Both the position numbers and the translations under genes were made by a program. A DNA stretch of 64,000 bases from positions 4,340,001-4,404,000 of the forward strand of contig NZ_CP033381.1 in assembly GCF_016865255.1 (NCBI RefSeq). The letters run 5' to 3'. Under the pieces are notes generated by a model that searched no databases, had not been told where the DNA came from, and saw only the letters and a program-made list of their open reading frames with translations. Positions 11,662-22,269 of the stretch are shown here, one piece after another. Within the stretch, counting starts at the first letter, position 1; the number at the start of each line of letters is the position of its first letter. This DNA comes from Methylomonas sp. LW13. Lineage in GTDB: Bacteria > Pseudomonadota > Gammaproteobacteria > Methylococcales > Methylomonadaceae.

Positions 11662-12840
11662 TTACCAACCTATGCGATTGGCGCGATCAGTGAAGAAAAT
11701 CCCACTGGGTTTTTGCGCCGGCAGGCGGGCGGTTTCGGCAAAGGTCTCAGTGTCATAAACCATCACCCGGTCCTCGTCGCGCACCGCCAGCCATACCGAT
11801 TCGCCGCGCGGACTGAATTCCATGTGCAGCACGGCCTTGCCGGGTTGCAGTGTTTTAAGCACATTAAAATCTTTCAAATCGATCACTTGCACGGTTTGAT
11901 TGTCCGGAAAGGCGAAATTCACCCATACTTGCCGCCCGTCCGGCCGCGAGGTAACAAACACCGGCTGCCCAGCAACCGGAATACGCTTGACCAACTCCCA
12001 TTCGCGGGTGTCGATCACCAACACCTCATGCAATCCCACTGCCGGCACCAGCAACCAGTCGCCGGCCACGGTCCAACCTTCCAGGTGCGGCATTTTATAG
12101 ACCGGCATTTGTTCATCATCTTTGCCGTAATCTTCCAGAATATGTTCGACACCTTTTTCCGGCTGCCACAAATCCAGCAAAGCCAAACCTTTTTCACCAA
12201 ACAATCCAGCGCCGTAGTAATGGCCATCCGGCGTCAATAAGGCGTCGTAAGGCTGTTTGCCGATGTCTTTAAATTTTTTCACAACGGGCTGACGCGGATT
12301 TTTAGCATCAATCAGCCAAATTTCGTTGCCTTCGAACAGACTGCAAACGAAGCGTTGACCCGGCGCGTCAACCAAGCCGACCACTTTGGATAATTTATTG
12401 TCTTCGCCGTAAATAGCGGGGATTTCGGCCAGTTGTTCCAGCGTCACCGCGTCGAACAGCTTAACGCCGCCGGGTGTGTAATTAGAAACCGCAATCACTT
12501 TGCCGTCCTGAGAAATCGCCCCGCCGATGCTGTTCCCGGCCTGGATGATGCGTTTATCGATTTTATCCTGGAGCAAATCAATCTTGGTCAAACCGCCATC
12601 GCGTCCAAATACATAGGCATAGCGCTGATCGCGGGAGAACACTATCGAAGCGTGAGACAAATCGCCCAAGCCTTCGATGCGACTCAGCGACACCGGTTTC
12701 GTGGTGTTAACAATCTGGATGCTGCCGGTTTCTCGTTCAATCACTACGCCGAGATCGCCGGTGGCTCTGAGCTCCGCATGACCGGGTAGCGCAGACGACA
12801 ACAGGAAAATCAGGAGACTTCGGGAATAAGAAAGTTTCAT
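11662..12840 (-). CDS. nirF: Heme d1 biosynthesis protein NirF
   Basis: Beta-propeller protein with the cytochrome d1 fold, required for a late step of heme d1 synthesis. The 392-aa protein has an N-terminal signal peptide (about residues 1-22, ending near GHAELR), so it is periplasmic or lipoprotein-like; I see no lipobox cysteine. The family-typical block GKQPYDALLTPDGHYYGAG and the LLDLW motif are present. The C-terminus ends with KPSGIFFTDRANRIGW. It lies between nirC and nirD, as in Pseudomonas. Confidence 0.92.
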   Translation of the reverse strand: MKLSYSRSLLIFLLSSALPGHAELRATGDLGVVIERETGSIQIVNTTKPVSLSRIEGLGDLSHASIVFSRDQRYAYVFGRDGGLTKIDLLQDKIDKRIIQAGNSIGGAISQDGKVIAVSNYTPGGVKLFDAVTLEQLAEIPAIYGEDNKLSKVVGLVDAPGQRFVCSLFEGNEIWLIDAKNPRQPVVKKFKDIGKQPYDALLTPDGHYYGAGLFGEKGLALLDLWQPEKGVEHILEDYGKDDEQMPVYKMPHLEGWTVAGDWLLVPAVGLHEVLVIDTREWELVKRIPVAGQPVFVTSRPDGRQVWVNFAFPDNQTVQVIDLKDFNVLKTLQPGKAVLHMEFSPRGESVWLAVRDEDRVMVYDTETFAETARLPAQKPSGIFFTDRANRIGW

Positions 12841-12924
12841 AGGGCGCGTGTTATTTAGCGTCGATCATTCAAGAAGTAAATCTGCCCATTAGGCGATTAG
12901 GCCTAGCTACTGCGAAAACAGCCT

Positions 12925-13230
12925 TCAGTGCGTTCTTAGTTGTTGAATCAGCCAAGCAGTTTCATCGACAGTCAAAAAACTCTTCCACGGCGGCATAGCC
13001 GTGCCTGCTCGACCGTTTTGAATCGCATCCGCCAACAGAGCGTCGCTTTTGCCAGCCAGCGCTTCCGGCATCAACGATGGCCCCAAGCCGCCTTTCGGCG
13101 GCAGGCCGTGACAGGAGCCGCAATCATGCTTGAGCATATTCAACAGCTCCTGCTGCCGCACCGAGGTCAGTTCATTGGCGGAAATTTCAGTGCTAATGGT
13201 CATAACGAACACTAGCAATAAATTCCTCAT
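12925..13230 (-). CDS. nirC: Periplasmic cytochrome c NirC-like
   Basis: Small c-type cytochrome of about 101 aa. A signal peptide (MRNLLLVFVMTI...) is followed by one heme site CGSCHGL and the axial Met segment GTAMPPW. The KGGLGPSL and WLIQQL blocks match NirC, a one-heme cytochrome that can donate electrons in heme d1 maturation. The ATG at 13230 is preferred, because an ATG at 13266 puts 12 extra residues before the signal peptide. It precedes nirF as in P. aeruginosa. An 84-bp gap to nirF (12841-12924) shows no gene. Confidence 0.85.
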   Translation of the reverse strand: MRNLLLVFVMTISTEISANELTSVRQQELLNMLKHDCGSCHGLPPKGGLGPSLMPEALAGKSDALLADAIQNGRAGTAMPPWKSFLTVDETAWLIQQLRTH

Positions 13231-13289
13231 GTCATAAACTCTAAACAAAATACATTTGAATGACACAAAATTACCAAATTAACTTAGAT

Positions 13290-13667
13290 TTAAATTTTGT
13301 CCCCATAAATTTGAATAAATTCGTTTAGCCGGTTTTCAGTAATTCTTGCCTTGCATCTCATCAACGAAATTGAATATGCCCCACCAATTGCTTGGTCTTC
13401 AAAATCGCACACTTTATCCCGGTAACGAATCCAAGCGCGCTGCGCCTCTACTAGCAATTCATTTTCTTTTGGAAACCTATCTTTCGGATGAGAATCGAGA
13501 ATTCTCCGGTATTCGACATTAAGTTCCGCATCTAATTCGCTAATTGTCTTGTAAAGGACACAAGCTTGATACAGAGTACTACCTATATCACCTTCACAAT
13601 CCGTCTCAGCTTCTGCATGAGCAACTACCGTGAGCGCCACCAACAGAGTAATTAATACGACTCTCAT
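13290..13667 (-). CDS. DUF1311 / LprI-like secreted protein inside the nir operon
   Basis: 125-aa protein with a signal peptide (about residues 1-20, cut near AHAEA). The mature part matches the lysozyme-inhibitor LprI N-terminal (DUF1311) type: two Cys pairs, a WIRYRDKVCDFE block, a GG segment and LMRCKARITENRL. In other bacteria such proteins are periplasmic and some inhibit lysozyme, but most have no known role. It is not part of known nir operons, so it is either an insertion or a locally added factor. It lies 15 bp after the cytochrome c stop. I cannot assign a role in heme d1 synthesis. Confidence 0.75.
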   Translation of the reverse strand: MRVVLITLLVALTVVAHAEAETDCEGDIGSTLYQACVLYKTISELDAELNVEYRRILDSHPKDRFPKENELLVEAQRAWIRYRDKVCDFEDQAIGGAYSISLMRCKARITENRLNEFIQIYGDKI

Positions 13668-13682
13668 CCGGCAACCATCAGG

Positions 13683-13994
13683 CTAAGGTTTAACGCTGCC
13701 GTAATACGCGGCGATGTCGTTGATTTCCGCGTCGGTCAGCGAACCGGCGATCGCATTCATAATGTCGGATTTCCGAGTTTTGTCGCGATATTGTTTGATC
13801 GCGGTTTTCAAATACTCGGGATCGCGGCCGCCCAACGGTGGAAACGGCGCATCGGCACTGGGCATTCGGATGCCGTGACATTGCGCACACACCGCGCCCG
13901 CTTTAGCTTGACCGACATACAAACTGGTAGCCTGTGCGCTACCGGCGGCAAGCAACCCCGCCAGCAACGACACGATAAAATGAGTCATCTTCAT
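13683..13994 (-). CDS. Small periplasmic cytochrome c (NirM-like position)
   Basis: 103-aa class I cytochrome c of the c553/c4 type: signal peptide (about residues 1-22), one heme site CAQCHG at about 36-41, and the likely axial Met in SDIMNAIAGSLT. Its ATG overlaps the stop of the cytochrome cd1 gene by 4 bp (ATGA), so they are translationally coupled. In nirS operons this place is taken by NirM (cytochrome c551), the electron donor of the cd1 enzyme; a similar donor role is inferred here. Confidence 0.82.
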   Translation of the reverse strand: MKMTHFIVSLLAGLLAAGSAQATSLYVGQAKAGAVCAQCHGIRMPSADAPFPPLGGRDPEYLKTAIKQYRDKTRKSDIMNAIAGSLTDAEINDIAAYYGSVKP

Positions 13995-15571
13995 TTTGAT
14001 TGCTCCATTTCGTCGGGCGACAAGCCGCGGGTCATGTATTTAACCCGGCCGCGCGAGAAGATACCTGCGGGGCTTTCCATCGGTACGCTGGCGACTTTTT
14101 GCAAGGTGTTGGAATCGTAAACCACCACTTCGTCGCCGTTGTAACCGGCACTGATATACAGGAATTTGCCATCGGCGCTATATTCCGGGAAGTAGGCGTG
14201 GCCGCCGACATCCAGGGTTCTAGCCACTTCCAGGGTTTTCTTGTCGATCAACTGTACAGTGCGGGCGCGTCTATCCTTGCTGATGATGTCAACCGCCACA
14301 TAAGGGGCGTTGGCATGCGCAGCGGGCGATTCGGTGCCGCCGGAAACCGGTACTTGTTTGACGACTTCCATTTTGTCCAGATCCCAAACGCTGACCACGG
14401 TTTTGTCGCAATCGCCGAAGTTGGTGCCAAAGCCCAAAGTACGGCCATCCACTTTCACCGCCGAACCGCCGCCAACATGCGGCACGCACCCGGCTTCCAA
14501 TTTTTTGATGATTTCGCGTTTTTCCAGATCGATGGCGGCGACGATGCTGTCGTCGTAAGACGCGATCATCAGTTTTTTGCCGCCGTGAGTCAGGAAGGCG
14601 TCATGCAAATGTCGGCCTACGTTCTCGATCCGGGTGACAGGGAAGCCTTCTTTGTTTAAATCGATGACCCAAACCTGGCCGGCATTTTCCAATGCAATCG
14701 CAAAAATGTCCGCGTATGGAGTACCGATGATCATGCCTGAGTCGGACGAAACGTGTTTACCATCCGGATCGGTGCCTTCCAGTTCGAAGGTTTTCAATGG
14801 TTCCAGGGTATCGGCATTCAGAATCACGGCGTTATGCGGTACGAAAGAACCGGCCATAATATATTTACCGTCGCGCGATACCCCCATGCCCGGGCCGTTC
14901 CAGCCGGTTTTGATGCTGCGTACCGCTTGCATGGAATACAAATCGACTTTAAAAATCTCGGCGGTATCGGTTTTTACATAAGCCCAGCGCGGATTGGCCG
15001 GGTTGAAATCGATGATATGCGCGGCGGTGCCGGTAGGTACTTCGCCGACTTTTTGATGGGTGGAGCTATTAATAAAGATGGCTTTGGAGCCTTCGCCACG
15101 ACCGTATTTGCCGCGCGCCGCGACACCTATCAAGTTTTCAAATTTATCGTCGATTTGAAAAGTCGGCTTGGCCGGTAATGTACTTTCGTCTTTGACATAG
15201 ACTTTCAACGACTTTTTCATATCGTCGATGGTCCAGGCCGGGTTGGGCTGTTTTGGCGTTTCTTGCAGATGTTTGATCACGCCGCGAATTTCGTCGTCGC
15301 TCAGTTTGCCGTAGAACGGAGGCATCAAGGTGTCGAAGCTGCCGGCCATGACGATGGTGCGCAAGGAGGTGGGACTGCGGCCTTTCAACGTCGCCGAGTT
15401 CAGCGCCGGCGCCAGATAACCGCCGTGATCGGAACCGTGGCAGCTGGCACAATTGTCTTGGTAGAGCTTATGAAAGTCGTCGGATTTTGCCACCGCCACT
15501 CCGGATGACAACAGCATGGCGATAGAACTCGCCAGTAGGGATTTATTCAGCATTTTTATAGTATTTTTCAT
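13991..15571 (-). CDS. Cytochrome cd1-family protein (NirS position, NirN-like active site)
   Basis: 526-aa periplasmic protein: signal peptide (about 1-28), an N-terminal cytochrome c domain with CASCHG near residue 41-46, then an eight-bladed cytochrome d1 propeller. NirS reduces nitrite to NO; NirN, its paralogue, acts as a dihydro-heme d1 dehydrogenase at the end of heme d1 synthesis. By position (first gene, followed by a small cytochrome c) it looks like nirS. However, the NirS active-site histidine pair is incomplete: the block equal to VPHVGGG keeps one His, while the place of the HEHPEF motif reads TPYADIF. The C-terminus (MESPAGIFSRGRVKYMTRG) also resembles NirN. I favour NirN-like or a divergent cd1 protein; nitrite reductase activity should not be assumed. 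Confidence 0.8.
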   Translation of the reverse strand: MKNTIKMLNKSLLASSIAMLLSSGVAVAKSDDFHKLYQDNCASCHGSDHGGYLAPALNSATLKGRSPTSLRTIVMAGSFDTLMPPFYGKLSDDEIRGVIKHLQETPKQPNPAWTIDDMKKSLKVYVKDESTLPAKPTFQIDDKFENLIGVAARGKYGRGEGSKAIFINSSTHQKVGEVPTGTAAHIIDFNPANPRWAYVKTDTAEIFKVDLYSMQAVRSIKTGWNGPGMGVSRDGKYIMAGSFVPHNAVILNADTLEPLKTFELEGTDPDGKHVSSDSGMIIGTPYADIFAIALENAGQVWVIDLNKEGFPVTRIENVGRHLHDAFLTHGGKKLMIASYDDSIVAAIDLEKREIIKKLEAGCVPHVGGGSAVKVDGRTLGFGTNFGDCDKTVVSVWDLDKMEVVKQVPVSGGTESPAAHANAPYVAVDIISKDRRARTVQLIDKKTLEVARTLDVGGHAYFPEYSADGKFLYISAGYNGDEVVVYDSNTLQKVASVPMESPAGIFSRGRVKYMTRGLSPDEMEQSK

Positions 15572-15785
15572 TTAAAATTCCTGCCACCCGCAAGTTAAAA
15601 AAAAGAGCCAACTTGGTGCATTAAACCATAAAAGATCAGGACGAACAGACACCCGATTTAGCATGGTAAAATAACAGCTTGTTGACTCCAGGCCGATGTT
15701 ATAAAGTAAAGTTTCGATTCGCTATCAATTTACCCCCTAAACTATCGCCTTGTCAACCTAGTGGGTCACGATGAGAATGCAATTT

Positions 15786-16349
15786 ATGCAACAAACTGAT
15801 ATTTACGAACTTATTGAGTGCATGACTACGTTGATCCGCTCCGAAGAGCGGAAAAAATGTACGGAACTCGGCTTGCAGCCGGTACACTTCCAAGTGCTCA
15901 ATTACCTCTCGCGCTGCAATAAATATAGCAACACCCCAGCAGCTGTCGCCAATTATCTGGGCATGACTCGCGGCACCGTATCACAATCGCTGATTATTCT
16001 GGAAAAGAAGGGCTATATCGGTAAAACGCCGGATGCCAACGACAAGCGCGTGGTGCATTTGCAGTTGCTGGCGGACGGCGCAGCCATACTCAAACAAGCG
16101 CGACCGTCTGATTTATTCCACGGCGCCACGGCCATCCTGCAAAGCAGCGATTCACCGCCTTCAGACGCTAATGTGTTTCAGCAAGCCCTTACCGCGCTGC
16201 AAAAAGCAAATCAGTCGCAATCGTTCGGCGTTTGCAAAACCTGCCGCAATTTCAGCGAAAAAGACGACGGCTTTTTCTGCCAGCTAACCCAGGAAAAGCT
16301 CAGCACAGCCGATAGCGAGCAAATTTGCCAGGAACACAACCCTGTTTAA
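15786..16349 (+). CDS. MarR-family regulator with C-terminal cysteine cluster
   Basis: Winged-helix transcription regulator of about 187 aa. The MarR DNA-binding part spans about residues 20-100 (YLGMTRGTVSQSLIILEKKG is the recognition region, followed by the wing DANDKRVVHL). The C-terminal 40 residues carry four cysteines in the pattern C-x2-C, then C, then C (VCKTCRNF, FFCQLT, QICQEH). This could bind a metal or a redox or NO-sensitive cluster. It is transcribed away from the heme d1 operon, sharing a 200-bp intergenic region, so it is a likely regulator of it. Starts at 15771, 15777 and 15786 are all in frame; 15786 has a GAG about 9 nt upstream. Confidence 0.83.
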   Translation: MQQTDIYELIECMTTLIRSEERKKCTELGLQPVHFQVLNYLSRCNKYSNTPAAVANYLGMTRGTVSQSLIILEKKGYIGKTPDANDKRVVHLQLLADGAAILKQARPSDLFHGATAILQSSDSPPSDANVFQQALTALQKANQSQSFGVCKTCRNFSEKDDGFFCQLTQEKLSTADSEQICQEHNPV

Positions 16350-16435
16350 CTGTCCGGCCAGTGCACAGATAGACAATAAACAAGTCTTGGCTCGGTTTAC
16401 GCTGCATCATTCACCGGTTCGATTTGGGAGTTAAT

Positions 16436-17416
16436 ATGTCTATACCTCGCATCGCTTTGACGCCAGGCGAACCGGCCGGCGTCGGCCCGGACTTATGCAT
16501 ACAACTGGCGCAGCAGGAACAGGTTTGTCAACTCGTTGCCATTGCCGATCCGGAACTATTGCAGCAAAGGGCGGAGCAGCTTGGTCTGCCACTGGCCATT
16601 CAACTTTTCGACATCGATCAAGCTGTTAACAAACAGCAAGCCGGCACCCTAACCGTGCTACCCATCAGCCTAAGCGAACCAGCCGTTTGCGGACGCCTGA
16701 ATCCAAACAATAGCCCTTATGTTCTGGAAACCATCCGCCAAGCCACCTTGGGCTGCATGAGCGGTGCATTTGCCGCAATGGTGACCGGCCCGGTCCACAA
16801 AGGCGTGATCAACGACGCAAACATTCCCTTCAGCGGCCACACCGAATTTATCGCCGAACTGACCGGCGGCACCCCAGTCATGATGCTGGCGACACCCGAC
16901 CTGCGCGTCGCTTTGGCGACCACGCATCTGCCGCTGTCAGAAGTAAGCGCCGCCATCACCTCGGATGCATTGGCGACCGTTATCCGGTTGCTGGACCTCG
17001 ACCTGCGCCAACGCTTCAACATTACCGACCCGAAAATCTTGGTCTGCGGCCTTAACCCGCACGCGGGCGAAAGCGGCCATCTCGGCCGGGAAGAAATCGA
17101 GATTATCGAGCCGACGTTGGAGCGCCTGCGTTGCGAAGGCATTCACCTATACGGCCCGCTACCCGCCGACACCCTGTTTACACCCAAATACCTGGAAACC
17201 GCCGACGCCGTGTTAGCGATGTATCACGACCAAGGTCTACCGGTATTGAAATACAAAGGCTTCGGACAGGCCGTCAACATTACCCTCGGCCTGCCGATTA
17301 TCCGCACTTCGGTCGACCACGGCACCGCGCTGGAACTGGCCGGCATCGGCAAAGCCAATCTCGGCAGTTTGCGATTTGCACTGCAGACTGCACTGGATAT
17401 GATTCCCCACCTATAA
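16436..17416 (+). CDS. pdxA: 4-hydroxythreonine-4-phosphate dehydrogenase
   Basis: NAD-dependent enzyme of the DXP-dependent pyridoxal phosphate pathway; its product condenses with deoxyxylulose phosphate on PdxJ. The motifs [10 protein letters not shown] (N-terminus), [11 protein letters not shown] and [14 protein letters not shown] (metal/substrate His and Asp) are clear. The length of 326 aa is typical. A GGGAG ribosome binding site ends 5 nt before the ATG at 16436; a TTG at 16424 overlaps that site and is rejected. rsmA follows after 8 bp, the common pdxA-rsmA pairing of gammaproteobacteria. Confidence 0.95.
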   Translation: MSIPRIALTPGEPAGVGPDLCIQLAQQEQVCQLVAIADPELLQQRAEQLGLPLAIQLFDIDQAVNKQQAGTLTVLPISLSEPAVCGRLNPNNSPYVLETIRQATLGCMSGAFAAMVTGPVHKGVINDANIPFSGHTEFIAELTGGTPVMMLATPDLRVALATTHLPLSEVSAAITSDALATVIRLLDLDLRQRFNITDPKILVCGLNPHAGESGHLGREEIEIIEPTLERLRCEGIHLYGPLPADTLFTPKYLETADAVLAMYHDQGLPVLKYKGFGQAVNITLGLPIIRTSVDHGTALELAGIGKANLGSLRFALQTALDMIPHL

Positions 17417-17424
17417 AACTAAAA

Positions 17425-18216
17425 ATGACCCACACCGCCCGCAAACGTTTCGGCCAGAATTTTCTGCACGATCACAGTATCATTTACAACATTCTAGCCA
17501 GTGCCCATCCGCAGGCTGGCCAACATTGGGTGGAAATCGGTCCCGGCCTGGGCGCACTAACGCTGCCTTTGCTGGAATCGGGCGCTAAACTCGATGTGGT
17601 CGAGCTGGACCGGGATTTAGTGAGCCGCCTGCAAAAACAGTTTGCCGACCACAGCAATTTGACCGTGCATAGTGCGGATGCCTTGAATTTCGATTTTGCC
17701 GCGCTGGCAAAAGCCGGCGAGAAACTGCGCATCATCGGCAACCTGCCCTACAACATCTCCACACCGCTGATGTTTCATCTGCTGGAATCCACCGATTGCG
17801 TGGAAGATATGCTGTTCATGCTGCAAAAAGAAGTGGTGGACCGCATTTGCGCCGAGCCCGGCAGCAAGACATACGGCCGGTTGAGCGTGATGATGCAGTA
17901 TTACTGTGAAACCGAATTGCTGTTCGACGTGCCACCGGAAAGTTTCGATCCGATTCCGCAAGTGATGTCGGCCATCGTCCGCCTGACCCCACACAGCCAA
18001 CCGCCGGTCGACATTCCAGACCTAAAAAGCTTTAGCCAATTGGTGACCCAGGCTTTTTCGCAGCGCCGAAAAACCATCCGCAATTCGCTGAAAAACTTCA
18101 TCTCCGAGCAGCAGATTATCGAGCTTGGCATCGACGCCAATTTACGTGCGGAGTCGATTAGCCTGGCCGAGTTCGCCCTGCTCAGCACTCACAGCCAAGC
18201 AAGCACCGCCAGTTAA
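17425..18216 (+). CDS. rsmA: 16S rRNA dimethyladenosine transferase
   Basis: SAM-dependent methyltransferase (KsgA) that dimethylates two adjacent adenines in helix 45 of 16S rRNA during small-subunit maturation. It shows RKRFGQNFLHD at the start, the SAM-binding motif EIGPGLGALT, and the catalytic NLPYNIS motif. The length of 263 aa is typical. The ATG at 17425 matches the conserved family start (MTHTARKRFGQ). The open frame reaches back into pdxA, but that extension is out of frame with pdxA and not real. Confidence 0.95.
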   Translation: MTHTARKRFGQNFLHDHSIIYNILASAHPQAGQHWVEIGPGLGALTLPLLESGAKLDVVELDRDLVSRLQKQFADHSNLTVHSADALNFDFAALAKAGEKLRIIGNLPYNISTPLMFHLLESTDCVEDMLFMLQKEVVDRICAEPGSKTYGRLSVMMQYYCETELLFDVPPESFDPIPQVMSAIVRLTPHSQPPVDIPDLKSFSQLVTQAFSQRRKTIRNSLKNFISEQQIIELGIDANLRAESISLAEFALLSTHSQASTAS

Positions 18217-18343
18217 GCTCGCAACTCCTCGCGCCGCCAGTTCAACAAGATTTGACGGCATTTACAGGACAAGTGCGATAAAATGCAGGATTTTTCCGCC
18301 AGGCTCACGAACTGATGCGCTTGAGCCGGCTCTCTTTATATAA

Positions 18344-19018
<675 letters not shown>

Positions 19019-19029
19019 AAACTTCGTAG

Positions 19030-19050
19030 GGTACGCAACACGTACCTTTT
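19030..19050 (+). terminator. Possible rho-independent terminator or REP-like hairpin after adk
   Basis: Twelve bases after the adk stop, GGTACG-CAACA-CGTACC forms a 6-bp stem with a 5-nt loop followed by TTTT. A further small dyad (GGTA...TACC) follows at about 19058-19071. The GGGTACGC/GCGTAC pattern looks like a dispersed repeat, so it may be a REP-type element that also terminates transcription. Confidence 0.45.
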
Positions 19051-19114
19051 AGCTTTCGGTACGCGATACCCCAAAGGGCATCAATGCGTACACCACCTAA
19101 AAAGAGAAATCCAA

Positions 19115-20521
19115 ATGGCAGGTAAAACCTTATACGACAAACTCTGGGACGACCACGTCGTCCATACCGAAGACGACGGCTCGTGCCTGATCTATATCGA
19201 CCGGCAGTTGCTGCACGAAGTGACTTCACCGCAAGCTTTCGACGGCATGCGCATGTCCGGCCGCCAACCGTGGCGGGTCGCCCGCAATCTGGCCGTCGCC
19301 GACCATAACGTGCCGACCTCCGGCCGCGCGCAAGGCATCGCCGACCCGGTTTCCCGTCTGCAAGTACAAACCCTGGAAAACAACTGCGCCGAGTTCGGCA
19401 TCACCGAATTCGATATGGCCGACATCCGCCAAGGCATCGTCCACGTGGTCGGCCCGGAACAAGGCGCCACCCTGCCCGGCATGACCGTGGTCTGCGGCGA
19501 CTCGCACACGTCAACCCACGGTGCCTCTGCCGCACTGGCCTTCGGTATCGGCACCTCGGAAGTGGAACACGCCCTGGCCACCCAAACGCTGGTGCAGAAA
19601 AAAGCTAAAAACATGCTGATTAAAGTCAACGGCAAAACCGGTCCGGGCGTCACCGCCAAAGACATCGTGTTGGCGATCATCGGCCAGATCGGTACTGCCG
19701 GCGGCACCGGTTACACCATCGAATTCGGTGGTGACGCGATTCGCGCGCTGAGCATGGAAGGCCGCATGACGGTCTGCAATATGGCTATCGAAGCCGGTGC
19801 CCGTGCCGGTTTGATTGGTTGCGACGAGAAAACCATCGAGTTTTACCAAGGCCGGCCTTATTCGCCCAAAGGCGAGGACTGGAATATGGCGGTCCGTTAC
19901 TGGGAAAAACTGCATTCCGACGCCGACGCCAAATTCGACAAAGTCATCGAATTCGACGCGGCCGCGATCAAACCGCAAGTCAGCTGGGGCACGTCGCCGG
20001 AAATGGTATTACCGGTGGATGCATCCATCCCCGATCCTGTTCAGGAAGCCGATCCGGTCAAGAAGCAAAGCATCGAACGCGCCCTGCAATACATGGGCTT
20101 AACAGCCGGCCAAAAAATCACCGACATCAAGCTGGATAAGGTGTTTATCGGTTCCTGCACCAACTCGCGCATCGAAGATTTGCGCGCCGCGGCTGCGGCG
20201 ATCAAAGGCCGCAAAAAAGCTGCGTCGGTCAAACAAGTGTTGGTAGTGCCCGGCTCGGGTTTGATCAAACAACAAGCCGAAGCGGAAGGCCTGGACAAAA
20301 TCTTCACCGCCGCCGACTTTGAGTGGCGCGAACCGGGTTGCTCGATGTGCCTGGCGATGAACGCCGACCGTCTGGATGCCGGCGAACATTGCGCTTCGAC
20401 CTCGAATCGTAACTTTGAAGGCCGTCAGGGCTACGGCGGCCGTACTCACTTGGTGAGTCCCGCCATGGCTGCCGCTGCTGCGATTGCCGGCCACTTTGTC
20501 AACGTCGCCGAGGAGGCTTAA
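19115..20521 (+). CDS. leuC: 3-isopropylmalate dehydratase large subunit
   Basis: Aconitase-family subunit that isomerises 2- to 3-isopropylmalate in leucine synthesis, together with LeuD. The [4Fe-4S] ligands are visible: one Cys in [12 protein letters not shown] and two in [10 protein letters not shown]. The 468-aa length is typical. leuD follows after 3 bp and leuB after a further 21 bp, forming a leuCDB-asd cluster. The start [16 protein letters not shown] matches the family. Confidence 0.97.
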   Translation: MAGKTLYDKLWDDHVVHTEDDGSCLIYIDRQLLHEVTSPQAFDGMRMSGRQPWRVARNLAVADHNVPTSGRAQGIADPVSRLQVQTLENNCAEFGITEFDMADIRQGIVHVVGPEQGATLPGMTVVCGDSHTSTHGASAALAFGIGTSEVEHALATQTLVQKKAKNMLIKVNGKTGPGVTAKDIVLAIIGQIGTAGGTGYTIEFGGDAIRALSMEGRMTVCNMAIEAGARAGLIGCDEKTIEFYQGRPYSPKGEDWNMAVRYWEKLHSDADAKFDKVIEFDAAAIKPQVSWGTSPEMVLPVDASIPDPVQEADPVKKQSIERALQYMGLTAGQKITDIKLDKVFIGSCTNSRIEDLRAAAAAIKGRKKAASVKQVLVVPGSGLIKQQAEAEGLDKIFTAADFEWREPGCSMCLAMNADRLDAGEHCASTSNRNFEGRQGYGGRTHLVSPAMAAAAAIAGHFVNVAEEA

Positions 20522-20524
20522 ATC

Positions 20525-21163
20525 ATGCAGGCTTTTACCACTTTAACCGCCCTGGTGGTGCCGATGGACCGCGCCAATATCGACACCGACGCGATCATCC
20601 CCAAACAGTTTTTGAAATCGATCCGCCGCGCCGGCTTCGGTCCATATTTGTTCGACGAATGGCGTTATTTGGATCATGGCGAACCGGAAATGGATTGCAC
20701 CAACCGTCCGTTGAACAAGGATTTTGTTTTGAACCAACCGCAATACAAAGGGGCGCAGATTCTGCTGACCCGGGAAAACTTCGGTTGCGGTTCATCGCGC
20801 GAACACGCACCGTGGGCACTGGAAGACTATGGGTTCCGGGTGATCATCGCCCCAAGCTTTGCCGACATTTTCTTCAACAACTGTTTTAAAAACGGCATTC
20901 TGCCGATTGTGTTGCCGGCGGAAACCGTGGACCTGTTGTTCAAGGAAGTTGTCGACGGTTACCAATTGACGGTCGATCTGCAAAGCCAAACCATTACCAC
21001 GCCGAGCGGACAAAACATTGCCTTTACTGTCGATGAAAACCGCCGCTACCGCTTGCTGAACGGCCTGGACGACATCGCACTTACCCTGCAACATGCCGAC
21101 AAAATCAAGAGTTACGAAGCCGAGCGCGCCAATCGCGCACCGTGGTTGTTCAAAGACGCATAA
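20525..21163 (+). CDS. leuD: 3-isopropylmalate dehydratase small subunit
   Basis: Swivelling-domain partner of LeuC. It begins with the family-typical [20 protein letters not shown] segment and has the substrate-loop motif [15 protein letters not shown]. The 212-aa length is normal. It is tightly coupled to leuC (3-bp gap). Confidence 0.97.
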   Translation: MQAFTTLTALVVPMDRANIDTDAIIPKQFLKSIRRAGFGPYLFDEWRYLDHGEPEMDCTNRPLNKDFVLNQPQYKGAQILLTRENFGCGSSREHAPWALEDYGFRVIIAPSFADIFFNNCFKNGILPIVLPAETVDLLFKEVVDGYQLTVDLQSQTITTPSGQNIAFTVDENRRYRLLNGLDDIALTLQHADKIKSYEAERANRAPWLFKDA

Positions 21164-21184
21164 GCGCCACTGAAAGGTAAAAAA

Positions 21185-22264
21185 ATGCCCAAAAAAATAG
21201 CAGTCCTGGCCGGCGACGGCATCGGACCGGAAATTGTCGCCGAAGCGATCAAGGTCTTGAGCTTTCTAAATACCGACATGAATCTGGGGTTGGTTTTCGA
21301 GAACGCCTTGATTGGTGGCGCGGCGTATGACGCTTTCGGCACTCCCCTGCCGCAAACCACGCTGAATCTGTGCAAAAACGCTGATGCGGTGCTGCTGGGT
21401 GCGGTCGGCGGCCCTAAGTGGGAGCCGCTGGCCCATGCGGTACGTCCGGAACGCGGCTTATTGGGCATTCGCTCCGAGTTGAATCTGTTCTCTAACCTGC
21501 GTCCGGCGATTTTGTATCCGCAATTGGTCGACGCATCGACCTTGAAACCGGAAGTGGTGTCGGGCCTGGACCTCATGATCGTCCGCGAATTGACCGGCGG
21601 CATTTATTTCGGCCAGCCGCGCGGTGTGCATGTGGCCGAAAACGGCGAGAAAGTCGGCATCAATACCAAGATTTACAGCGAATCGGAAATCCGCCGCATC
21701 GCCCATTCCGCATTCAAGATTGCGCAAAAACGTCACAAAAAACTGTGCTCGGTCGATAAAGCCAATGTGCTGGAAGTGACCGAACTATGGCGCAGCGTGA
21801 TGACCGAAGTGGGTAAGGACTATCCGGACGTACAACTGAGTCATATGTATGTCGATAATGCTGCGATGCAACTGGTACGGGCGCCGAAACAATTTGATGT
21901 GATCGTCACCAGTAATATGTTCGGCGACATTCTGTCCGACATCGCCGCTATGCTGACCGGCTCCATCGGCATGCTGCCGTCGGCTTCCCTGGATGCCAAT
22001 GCCAAGGGCATGTATGAACCGATTCACGGTTCCGCGCCTGACATTGCCGGCCAAGGTATCGCCAATCCGCTGGCGACCATTTTGTCGGTGGCGATGATGC
22101 TGCGTTATACATTTAACCAGCCGGAAGCCGCCGAGCGTATCGAACGCGCGGTGAACAGCGCATTGGATAGTAAAGTCAGAACCGCGGACATTTATTCGGA
22201 AGGCATGACCAAAGTCAGCACTTCCGGCATGGGCGATGCTGTTCTTAACGCCTTAAAAGGATAA
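21185..22264 (+). CDS. leuB: 3-isopropylmalate dehydrogenase
   Basis: NAD-dependent oxidative decarboxylation of 3-isopropylmalate, the third step of the leucine branch. It has the nucleotide-binding N-terminus ([13 protein letters not shown]), the substrate loop [10 protein letters not shown], and the Mg-binding region [15 protein letters not shown]. The 359-aa length is typical. A GAAAGGTAAA site precedes the ATG. Confidence 0.97.
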   Translation: MPKKIAVLAGDGIGPEIVAEAIKVLSFLNTDMNLGLVFENALIGGAAYDAFGTPLPQTTLNLCKNADAVLLGAVGGPKWEPLAHAVRPERGLLGIRSELNLFSNLRPAILYPQLVDASTLKPEVVSGLDLMIVRELTGGIYFGQPRGVHVAENGEKVGINTKIYSESEIRRIAHSAFKIAQKRHKKLCSVDKANVLEVTELWRSVMTEVGKDYPDVQLSHMYVDNAAMQLVRAPKQFDVIVTSNMFGDILSDIAAMLTGSIGMLPSASLDANAKGMYEPIHGSAPDIAGQGIANPLATILSVAMMLRYTFNQPEAAERIERAVNSALDSKVRTADIYSEGMTKVSTSGMGDAVLNALKG

Positions 22265-22269
22265 GCAAT

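Noticed and set aside
17131-17424. Extended N-terminus of rsmA inside pdxA
   Set aside because: The frame overlaps pdxA in another phase; the conserved start is at 17425.
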